From Clostridia bacterium (lineage in GTDB: Bacteria > Bacillota_A > Clostridia > Christensenellales > Borkfalkiaceae), in the NCBI GenBank assembly GCA_017507595.1, contig JAFWAM010000109.1, positions 1-7,554 on the forward strand: a stretch of 7,554 nt of DNA. Direction: 5' to 3'. Of the stretch, positions 1 to 5,132 are shown one piece after another. The number at the start of each line of letters is the position of its first letter. Position 1 is the first letter of the stretch. The position numbers were made by a program, and so were the translations under genes. The notes beneath the pieces are model-generated. The model saw nothing but the letters and a program-made list of their open reading frames with translations. It had not been told where the DNA came from and did no database searches.

Positions 1-2
1 AC

Positions 3-248
3 GGCAGGATCGTTTGCCGTTGTGAAAAGATAACGGAGGGCGAGATAATAGACGCTATTACCTCTAATCCGCCCGCAAGATCGGTGGACGCCGTAAAGCG
101 CCGTACAAGGGCAGGTATGGGCAGGTGTCAGGGTGGCTTTTGCCAGCCGCACGTTGCGGAAATTTTAGCCGATCAATTGGGTATTGACTTTGAAAAGGTA
201 ACCAAAAGCGGCGGTAAATCCTTCCTTAATCTGGGGGTGACGAAATGA
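3..248 (+). CDS. FAD-dependent oxidoreductase (glycerol-3-phosphate dehydrogenase-like), C-terminal [2Fe-2S] tail, 5' partial
   Basis: Reading from base 3 there is an open frame of 81 codons to a TGA at 246-248; the start lies outside the window. It is too short for a full gene but is clearly the end of one. The visible part has CRC at residues 5-7 (C-x-C) and GRCQGGFC at 40-47 (C-x4-C). This is the four-cysteine pattern of BFD-like [2Fe-2S] domains found at the C-terminus of anaerobic glycerol-3-phosphate dehydrogenase-type flavoproteins in Firmicutes. The missing N-terminal part should be a DAO-family FAD domain that oxidises the substrate (inference). The stop codon overlaps the next start codon as ATGA, so translation is probably coupled. 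With the two following genes it matches a common three-gene module. Glycerol 3-phosphate as substrate is a family annotation; nothing visible here proves it. Confidence 0.8.
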   Translation, partial: GRIVCRCEKITEGEIIDAITSNPPARSVDAVKRRTRAGMGRCQGGFCQPHVAEILADQLGIDFEKVTKSGGKSFLNLGVTK

Positions 249-1485
249 AGCGTGACATAGTTATTATCGGCGGCGGCCCTGCAGGACTTGCAGCGGCCAT
301 TGCGGCCTTTGACAGTGGGGTCAAGGACGTTCTTATAGTGGAAAGAGACGGTGTGCTTGGCGGCATACTTAATCAATGTATACACAACGGCTTTGGGCTT
401 ACCCGTTTTAAGGAAAGCTTATCGGGCCCCGAATACGCCCAAAGGTTTATCGACGAGGTTGAAAAGAGAAATATCGAGGTAATGACCGATACCATCGTCC
501 TTAACCTTACGGAGGACAAGACCGTTACCCTTATGAACAAAAAAGGGGTTTTCACCGTGGAGGCGGGGGCCGTTATACTTGCAATGGGCTGCCGCGAAAG
601 AAGCCGTGGGGCACTCAACGTCCCCGGAAAGCGCCCTGCGGGGATATACTCTGCCGGCACGGCGCAAAAATACGTTAATATAAAGGGCTATCTGCCGGGC
701 AAAAACGTGGTTATTTTAGGTAGCGGCGACATCGGGCTTATTATGGCAAGGCGAATGACGCTGGAGGGGGCAAAGGTCCACGCCGTGTGCGAGATCATGC
801 CTTATTCAAGCGGCCTTAAAAGAAATATCGTCCAATGCCTTGACGACTTTTCAATACCACTCTATCTTAACCACACGGTAACTAAATTTACGGTGAGGAC
901 AGGGTGACGGGTGTGGAGATATCACGCGTGGACGAAAACAAAAAGCCCGTTCGTGGCAGCGAGATATATTTTGATTGCGATACGGTGCTTTTCTCCGTCG
1001 GGCTCATCCCCGAAAACGAGCTTACCAAGGAGGCCGGTGTACCACTTTCACGGGGGACGCGTGGCGCAATTTGTTACCAAACCCGTGAAACTGAGGTCAG
1101 GGGGATATTCGCCTGCGGCAACGTTTTACAGGTACACGACCTGGTGGATTTCGTGTCGGAGGAATCTGAAATCGCCGGTCGATTTGCCGCAAAATACGTC
1201 CTTGAGGGGGCAAAGGAAAGGGATCCTGTAAGCGTTTTAAACGGCAAAAATATAGGTTACGTCCTGCCCCAGAAAATAGATAAAAGCATCGGCGGGGCCG
1301 TCAAGCTTTTCTTCAGGGTGACAAACACCTTTAAGGATTGCACCTTTAAGGTCGTGTCGGGGGACAAGGTGATACTTTCCAAAAAGAAAAAAGTTGCCGT
1401 CCCCGGCGAGATGGAAAGTCTTATCCTTCAGGAGGACGCCGTCCGCGGTCTTGAGGGGGATATTACGGTCCTTTTGGAGTGCTGA
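245..1485 (+). pseudogene. NAD(P)/FAD-dependent oxidoreductase, frameshifted (thioredoxin-reductase-like fold)
   Basis: This flavoprotein is split into two frames. Part one (245-907, 220 codons) has the FAD-binding GGGPAGLAAA near residues 9-18, the family motif GGILNQCIHNGFGL at 39-52, and a second Rossmann motif GSGDIG at 159-164 for NAD(P)H. Part two (in frame through 904-1485) carries the second FAD-contact region, GIFACGN, and the C-terminal domain. Upstream of 904 that frame reads IYGEDRVTGV, which continues the protein naturally after TVTK. The frames join only if one base is restored around 884-889, where AAATTT probably was AAAATTT. The repaired product would be 413 residues, normal for the family. 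Start ATG 245 is preceded by GGGGGTGA. It probably passes electrons between NAD(P)H and the flanking flavoprotein/Fe-S partners. The defect may be a real mutation or a homopolymer sequencing error; a functional -1 shift is unlikely because the P-site codon would re-pair onto a TAA. Confidence 0.85.
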
Positions 1486-1495
1486 GGTGAATATG

Positions 1496-1855
1496 ATGGA
1501 AATTAAAAATCTGACTTGTGTGGAATGCCCCATGGGTTGCCCGCTGGAGGTAACCATGGATGGGCAAAATATAATTTCGGTCACGGGCAACGGCTGTCCC
1601 CGCGGTAAGCTTTACGCCCAAAACGAGGTCACCTGCCCAAAGAGGGTCGTTACCTCCACCGTCCGCGCCCAAGGAGGGGTAATGGTGCCTGTAAAAACGG
1701 ATAACCCCGTGCCAAAGGCTGAAATCTTTGCCGTGATGGAAAGGATAAGTAATCTTCATCCGACCCTCCCCGTCAGAATAGGCGACGTTTTAATGCGTGA
1801 CGTGGTGCCGGGGGTAAACGTTGTGGCGACAAGAAACTTTAACCGATCTTTTTAA
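1496..1855 (+). CDS. DUF1667 cysteine-rich protein, partner of the flavoprotein operon
   Basis: A 119-residue protein that starts 10 bp after the oxidoreductase stop. Its N-terminal half is rich in cysteine: C8-x2-C11-x3-C15, then GNGCPRG with C34, then TCPKR with C47. This spacing is characteristic of DUF1667 proteins, which occur beside FAD-dependent oxidoreductases and are thought to bind an Fe-S cluster or metal. The C-terminal half (VPVKTDNPVPKAEIF onward) is the usual conserved extension. The role is probably electron transfer in the same complex as its two upstream neighbours, by analogy with the third Fe-S subunit of anaerobic glycerol-3-phosphate dehydrogenase; that is inference. Two adjacent ATGs (1493 and 1496) are possible starts; the second is better spaced from GAGGTGA at 1484-1490. 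The family assignment is firm and the function is not. Confidence 0.85.
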   Translation: MEIKNLTCVECPMGCPLEVTMDGQNIISVTGNGCPRGKLYAQNEVTCPKRVVTSTVRAQGGVMVPVKTDNPVPKAEIFAVMERISNLHPTLPVRIGDVLMRDVVPGVNVVATRNFNRSF

Positions 1856-1873
1856 AAGGCCCGGACCAACTTT

Positions 1874-1903
1874 AAAAAGTGGGCCTATAGGTCGGTTTTC
1901 GCC
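1874..1903 (+). repeat. Dispersed repeat copy 1 (GGCCTATA family)
   Basis: An A-tract (AAAAAGT) followed by GGGCCTATAGGTCGGTT, lying 18 bp after the DUF1667 stop. Its GGGCCT can pair with AGGCCC just after the stop (near 1857-1862), enclosing a small ACTTT/AAAGT stem. It shares the GGCCTATA core and the downstream C-GGTT with the other copies in this window. Confidence 0.7.
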
Positions 1904-1936
1904 ATATTTTTAAAATAAAAGTAAACAAAAACAGCT

Positions 1937-1974
1937 AATCCTGCCCAAAAAAATGGGCAGGATTGTTTATTTTT
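1937..1974 (+). terminator. Rho-independent terminator of the flavoprotein operon
   Basis: An 11-bp perfect stem pairs AATCCTGCCCA (1937-1947) with TGGGCAGGATT (1954-1964), with a six-A loop and the T-rich tail GTTTATTTTT. It lies about 80 bp downstream of the DUF1667 stop with no gene between. An A-rich stretch precedes the stem, so it might also work on the other strand. Confidence 0.9.
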
Positions 1975-2044
1975 GCTAAATTTCAAATGAAGTTTGATTT
2001 TTAAGATAAAAACGCCGGGGGTCGCCGCTTGGTCGCTTTTTTAT

Positions 2045-2074
2045 AAAAATAGGCCTATATGTCGGTTATTGGGC
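2045..2074 (+). repeat. Dispersed repeat copy 2 (GGCCTATA family)
   Basis: AAAAATA followed by GGCCTATATGTCGGTTATTGG, in the spacer about 95 bp upstream of the -35 box of the PstS-like gene. It has the same orientation and layout as copies 1, 3 and 4. The rest of this spacer (1975-2160) is AT-rich. It shows only a GGTCGC direct repeat (2020-2025, 2031-2036) and a short inverted repeat at 2120-2136, and no gene. Confidence 0.7.
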
Positions 2075-2119
2075 AAAAATAAGGATTTTTTTATTTAAAA
2101 ACGGCTGAAAAAATGGGAA

Positions 2120-2136
2120 CTAAACCAAGAGTTTAG
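2120..2136. other. Short inverted repeat upstream of the PstS-like gene promoter
   Basis: CTAAAC (2120-2125) and GTTTAG (2131-2136) are perfect inverted arms around a 5-base centre, ending about 30 bp before the -35 box. Possibly an operator or a small hairpin; there is no direct evidence for either, and such arms can occur by chance in AT-rich DNA. Confidence 0.3.
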
Positions 2137-2167
2137 CTACGCCTTTAGGTTGATTTTTTATAAAGTA

Positions 2168-2196
2168 TTGACAAAGGGCCGGTCCTATGTTATAAA
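2168..2196 (+). promoter_or_regulatory. Sigma-70/SigA-type promoter for the PstS-like gene
   Basis: A perfect -35 box TTGACA (2168-2173), a 17-bp spacer and TATAAA (2191-2196) as -10. Transcription would start near 2203, giving a leader of about 40 nt that ends in the ribosome binding site AGGAGG at 2231-2236, four bases before the ATG. This is the best promoter in the window and suggests high expression unless repressed. Confidence 0.88.
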
Positions 2197-2240
2197 TAAG
2201 ATAAAGAAAAAGCCGCGGGTGCTTTATATAAGGAGGCTTT

Positions 2241-3422
2241 ATGAAGGATTTTTTCAAAACGCCCGGCTTTAAGCTTGGGCTGAAGATTTTTCTCACCGTA
2301 ATAGTGTCGGCGGCCGCCGTCTTTTGCGGAATTTTGATATGGCTTGTGTTGGCCCTTTCAAGTGCCTGGGTTATAACGTGTCTTATGGGACCCGTGATCC
2401 TGCCGCTTGTTATCCCGCTTATCTGGATCAAAAAGAAAAAGGTTTATCTTTTATCTTACGTCGCGTTTTGTACGTGCTTCGTCATTTTGTTATGCACACA
2501 GCAGGGGATCAACGCCTACCGTCGGTCAATAACCATCGACACGGCCCCCGCCATTGATACGAGGCTTTATCTTCCGTTTGAGGACGACAGCCTTATCGTC
2601 GATATTAAAAGTCAGACCCTAAGCTTTGAGGGGATGGAGAAGGAGGAGCTTCCAATCGTTGACGGCGCGGCGGCGGTTTTCCCCGTGTATTCGGCCTTTG
2701 TAAACGCCACCTATCCTGATACAACCAAGCTTTACGACGGGGTCTTTCAATATAACAACACCGTTAATGGCTACGTTTATCTGGCGGAGGGCAAGACGGA
2801 TATTTTCTTCGGCGCAGCACCGTCCAAGGAGCAGCGGGAGTACGCCGAGTCCTTAGGCAAAACCTTTGTTTGCACCCCCATAGGATACGAGGCCTTCGTT
2901 TTCTTCGTCAACGTAAACAACCCTGTGGACGGGCTTACCACCAACCAGATAAAGGGCATATATTCGGGGGTCATAACCCGCTGGTCGGAGGTCGGCGGAA
3001 AAAACCGCAAGATAGTACCTTATCAGCGCAACAAGGGCAGCGGAAGCCAAAGCATGCTTGAAAGATTTATGGGCAACACACCCATTTTAGAGCCCACCAC
3101 CGAAACCTTTGGCGGAGGTATGGGTGGGATACTTACAAGGGTTGCAAGCTACAAAAACAAAAATACTTCCATTGGGTTTTCCTTCAGGTACTACGTGGAG
3201 GGGATCATCAAAAACCCAGATATAAAGATGATAGCCGTTGACGGCGTCGCCCCCACCAAGGAAAATATCCGCGCCGGCACGTACCCCATAATCGCCCCAC
3301 TTTACGCCGTCACCCTTGAGGATAACAATAAGCCCGCCGTGAAGGAGCTTCTTTCCTGGGTGCTGTCAAGTGAGGGACAGTATATCGTTGAAGAAACGGG
3401 CTACGTCGCCTTAAACGGGTAA
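2241..3422 (+). CDS. Membrane-anchored PstS-like substrate-binding protein
   Basis: A 393-residue protein with three predicted membrane helices (about 13-40, 43-63 and 68-86) followed by a periplasmic-binding-protein-like domain (about 105-390). The lysine run at 64-67 fits a cytoplasmic loop, placing the binding domain outside the cell. PstS-family signatures are clear: DGAAAVFPVYSAF (141-153), FFGAAPSKEQREYA (189-202), GLTTNQIKGIYSGVITRWSEVGG (231-253) and YQRNKGSGSQSMLERFMG (261-278), the last being the phosphate-pocket region in PstS. Phosphate or a similar oxyanion is therefore the likely ligand, but this is inferred. Unlike classical PstS it has no lipoprotein signal peptide and no pstCAB genes next to it, so sensing or ligand capture for a distant transporter is possible. 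It is a monocistronic unit with its own promoter and terminator. The start is fixed by AGGAGG at 2231-2236. Confidence 0.85.
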   Translation: MKDFFKTPGFKLGLKIFLTVIVSAAAVFCGILIWLVLALSSAWVITCLMGPVILPLVIPLIWIKKKKVYLLSYVAFCTCFVILLCTQQGINAYRRSITIDTAPAIDTRLYLPFEDDSLIVDIKSQTLSFEGMEKEELPIVDGAAAVFPVYSAFVNATYPDTTKLYDGVFQYNNTVNGYVYLAEGKTDIFFGAAPSKEQREYAESLGKTFVCTPIGYEAFVFFVNVNNPVDGLTTNQIKGIYSGVITRWSEVGGKNRKIVPYQRNKGSGSQSMLERFMGNTPILEPTTETFGGGMGGILTRVASYKNKNTSIGFSFRYYVEGIIKNPDIKMIAVDGVAPTKENIRAGTYPIIAPLYAVTLEDNNKPAVKELLSWVLSSEGQYIVEETGYVALNG

Positions 3423-3437
3423 TCCCGTTTGCTTTTT
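3413..3437 (+). terminator. Intrinsic terminator overlapping the PstS-like stop codon
   Basis: AAACGGG (3413-3419) pairs with CCCGTTT (3424-3430) around a TAAT loop that contains most of the TAA stop codon (3420-3422), followed by GCTTTTT. A seven-bp stem at the very end of the gene; good position, modest stability. Confidence 0.75.
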
Positions 3438-3449
3438 AAAAACAAATCA

Positions 3450-3494
3450 TGGGCCTAAAATGCTTGTTAACGGGCATATAGGCCCACTTTTTTT
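3450..3494 (+). terminator. Second hairpin terminator built on a dispersed repeat
   Basis: TGGGCCTA (3450-3457) pairs with TAGGCCCA (3479-3486); an inner ATGC/GCAT stem (3460-3463 with 3474-3477) extends it, and CTTTTTTT follows. It backs up the stop-codon terminator of the PstS-like gene. The 3' arm is part of repeat copy 5. Confidence 0.75.
3464..3494 (-). repeat. Dispersed repeat copy 5, inverted (GGCCTATA family)
   Basis: On the minus strand it reads as an A-tract, then GTGGGCCTATATGCCCGTTA. The A-tract, the GTGG start and the GGCCTATA core match copy 1, and GTTAAC at the far end matches copy 4. It is the only clear copy in this orientation, and its core is used as one arm of the hairpin terminator listed at 3450-3494. 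Confidence 0.65.
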
Positions 3495-3631
3495 ACTTTT
3501 GTCGGTAAAAAAGTGTTGCGTTTGTTGAAGCAGGCGATAGAGCTTACGCTATAGGTTTTTTTCGACAACAGTATGTTGGGCAATTTCATACGATTGAATC
3601 TTGTGAAAAAGTGTTTTAAGCAATCTGATAA

Positions 3632-3787
3632 TACACAATTCACCTTGGCGCAGGCGAAAATGGCTACGAACTTGACACCAAGGCAAGCCAAAGGATCAAG
3701 ACCGAAGTTGTTGCCCTTGGCGGAAAGACCTATACCTTTGAAATGGCTTGGTCTATGCCCACTTTAAAGATTACAGGTGCTTATTAA
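3632..3787 (+). pseudogene. C-terminal gene remnant, product not recognised
   Basis: An open stretch of 51 codons with no start codon, closed by TAA at 3785-3787. It reads through HLGAGENGYELDTKASQ, KTEVVALGGKTYTFEMAW and ends SMPTLKITGAY. Codon choice (CTT, GGC, GAC, ACC, AAG) resembles the intact neighbours, which supports descent from a real gene. Immediately upstream in the same frame lie three stops (3617, 3626, 3629). Further upstream (about 3509-3616) the DNA is more AT-rich and is open in more than one frame, so no clear continuation can be chosen. A terminator follows at 3835, as expected at a gene end. I do not recognise the family and assign no function. It could also be chance coding-like sequence. 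Confidence 0.45.
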
Positions 3788-3834
3788 TGAACTTGAAAAA
3801 AAGTTAATATTATTGAGATGAAGTGAAATAAAAA

Positions 3835-3878
3835 AGGACTTGTCACAAGCGGTGGCAAGTCCTGTTTTGTTTTTATTT
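3835..3878. terminator. Bidirectional intrinsic terminator between the remnant and nagA
   Basis: AGGACTTGTCAC (3835-3846) pairs with GTGGCAAGTCCT (3852-3863), a 12-bp stem with one G-T pair and an AAGCG loop. On the + strand the tail is GTTTTGTTTTTATTT; on the - strand the upstream A-run becomes a T-run. It can therefore end transcripts from the left and the tmcAL-nagA transcript from the right, whose last stop codon is about 90 bp away. Confidence 0.9.
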
Positions 3879-3887
3879 AAAAAATCT

Positions 3888-3916
3888 AAAAATCGGCCTA
3901 TAGGGCGGTTAATGGG
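3888..3916 (+). repeat. Dispersed repeat copy 3 (GGCCTATA family)
   Basis: AAAAATCGGCCTATAGGGCG then GTTAATGGG, between the bidirectional terminator and the nagA stop. It is almost identical to copy 4 inside nagA: 20 of 22 bases match over the segment that starts TCGGCCTATA. Together with the flanking GATTTTTT it could form a long weak AAAATC/GATTTT stem. Confidence 0.75.
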
Positions 3917-3950
3917 TGATTTTTTGGTGGTGATGCCGGGTTTTTGCCGA

Positions 3951-5093
3951 TTAAAGGGCGGTGTAAAGGGGGCGGCCGGCGACAAGGGTCATAAGGACCT
4001 CGCCCGAGGGGGAGAGGACTGTTATATCGGCTCGTTTGCCCGGTTTTATTGAGCCGTAATCGTCAAAGATGCCAAGGTGGGTTGATGGGTTTTTGGTGGC
4101 AAAGTCCACGGCGTCGGTAAAGCTTACGCCAAGGTCAATCATATTTCTGACGGCCTCGTTCATCTTTAAAACGCTGCCTGCAAGGGTGCCGTCGGCAAGG
4201 CGGGCTTCTCCGTTTCTGACGGTGACGGACTGGCCGCCGAGCTCCGACAAGCCGTCGGGCAGGTGCTTGTTTCTTAAGGAGTCGGTTATAAGGATAATTT
4301 TATCCTTGGGCTTATTTTTTAAAAGGAGCTTTATTGCTTCGGGGGATAGGTGTATTTTGTCGGCGATAAGCTCTGTATAAGCCCCGTCAAAAAGCATTGC
4401 CGCCCCGACCGTGCCCACGTCCCTGTGGTGTAGCCCCGTCTGGGCGTTGAAGGTGTGGGTGACGGAGGTTGCGCCAAGGGAAAAGGCCTCCTCTGCTTCA
4501 CGGTATTTTGCGGCGGTATGACCGACACTTACCCTTACCCCAAGCTGAAGCGCCCTTTTGATAAGATCCTTTGCGCCCTCCCTTTCGGGGGCGAGGGTGA
4601 CGATCTTTATATTGCCGCCGGAGGCTTTATAAAACTCCTCAAAAAGGATCTCGTTGGGGGGTGAGATACAATCCCTTGGCTGGGCGCCGGCGAAGGCGGG
4701 GGATATAAAGGGCCCCTCTAAATGGGCGCCCAAAATTGTGGCACCAAGGTTAAAATGTCGGCCTATAAGGCGGTTAACGCACTTTAAAGCCTTGATTATC
4801 CTTTCTTTTTTTTGGGTCATAGTGGTGGGAAGGAAAGCTGTGGTGCCTTCTTTCAGAAGGGTTTGGGACATTTTTTTAAGGGCATCGTCATCCCCGTCCA
4901 TGGCATCGGCGCCACCTGCGCCGTGGACGTGCTGATCGACAAACCCCGGAACAACTATCGCGCCCTTGGGGAGGGGGATAGGCTCGTCACAGGGATGGCC
5001 GACCGAGTGGATCCTGCCTTCAAAAAAAGTAATGGACGTGTTGATAATACCAACCCCGTCCACGTAAATTTCAGCGTTATTAAAGCCTTTCAT
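3951..5093 (-). CDS. nagA: N-acetylglucosamine-6-phosphate deacetylase NagA
   Basis: A 380-residue cytoplasmic metal-dependent hydrolase of the amidohydrolase superfamily. It removes acetate from N-acetylglucosamine 6-phosphate to give glucosamine 6-phosphate, feeding amino-sugar catabolism and wall recycling. Visible signatures are DQHVHG (metal HxH at 55/57), HLEGPFISP (Glu126), VGHTAA (His192), THTFNAQTGLHHRD (His213) and LITDS with the catalytic Asp271. LPDGLSELGG and RLADGTLAGSVL follow as in other NagA proteins. Length is normal. An ATG at 5114 in the same frame is possible, but the start at 5093 has AGGAGA just upstream and gives the usual N-terminus, so I prefer it. It follows tmcAL after 39 bp with no terminator, so the two are probably cotranscribed. 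No nagB is in view. Residues about 105-113 (VNRLIGRHF region) are encoded by a copy of the dispersed repeat. Confidence 0.93.
   Translation of the reverse strand: MKGFNNAEIYVDGVGIINTSITFFEGRIHSVGHPCDEPIPLPKGAIVVPGFVDQHVHGAGGADAMDGDDDALKKMSQTLLKEGTTAFLPTTMTQKKERIIKALKCVNRLIGRHFNLGATILGAHLEGPFISPAFAGAQPRDCISPPNEILFEEFYKASGGNIKIVTLAPEREGAKDLIKRALQLGVRVSVGHTAAKYREAEEAFSLGATSVTHTFNAQTGLHHRDVGTVGAAMLFDGAYTELIADKIHLSPEAIKLLLKNKPKDKIILITDSLRNKHLPDGLSELGGQSVTVRNGEARLADGTLAGSVLKMNEAVRNMIDLGVSFTDAVDFATKNPSTHLGIFDDYGSIKPGKRADITVLSPSGEVLMTLVAGRPLYTAL
4752..4780 (+). repeat. Dispersed repeat copy 4, inside the nagA coding frame
   Basis: AAAATG followed by TCGGCCTATAAGGCGGTTAA, lying within nagA and antisense to it. 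In the nagA frame it encodes a stretch around VNRLIGRHF. It matches intergenic copy 3 at 20 of 22 bases, so it is not a chance resemblance of the short core. The reading frame stays open and conserved NagA motifs follow normally. Confidence 0.7.
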
Positions 5094-5096
5094 ATA

Positions 5097-5102
5097 TCTC
5101 CT
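5097..5102 (-). promoter_or_regulatory. Ribosome binding site that fixes the nagA start
   Basis: AGGAGA on the minus strand, four to five bases before the ATG at 5093. The alternative ATG at 5114 has no comparable site, and using it would place this sequence inside the coding region. Confidence 0.75.
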
Positions 5103-5132
5103 GAAAAAAATCACGAAAAAAATAAAGGAAAG

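Noticed and set aside
884..907. Programmed -1 ribosomal frameshift in the oxidoreductase
   Set aside because: The codons AAA TTT do not form an X XXY YYZ heptamer in the zero frame; slipping back puts the P-site tRNA on TAA, and GGG TGA offers no better site. A one-base indel explains the protein more simply.
2020..2036. GGTCGC direct repeat in the spacer after the flavoprotein operon
   Set aside because: Two 6-base copies 11 bp apart in an otherwise featureless stretch, far from any promoter; could easily be chance.
3573..3767. A 64-codon + strand open frame with an ATG at 3573
   Set aside because: Over 3641-3767 it is out of frame with the more gene-like stretch at 3632-3787, it has no ribosome binding site, and its translation (QAKGSRPKLLPLAERPIP) looks like an off-frame shadow.
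1874..4780. CRISPR array made of the GGCCTATA repeats
   Set aside because: Copies are irregularly spaced by about 170 to 1400 bp, in both orientations, one inside a gene, with no spacer-sized units and no cas genes.
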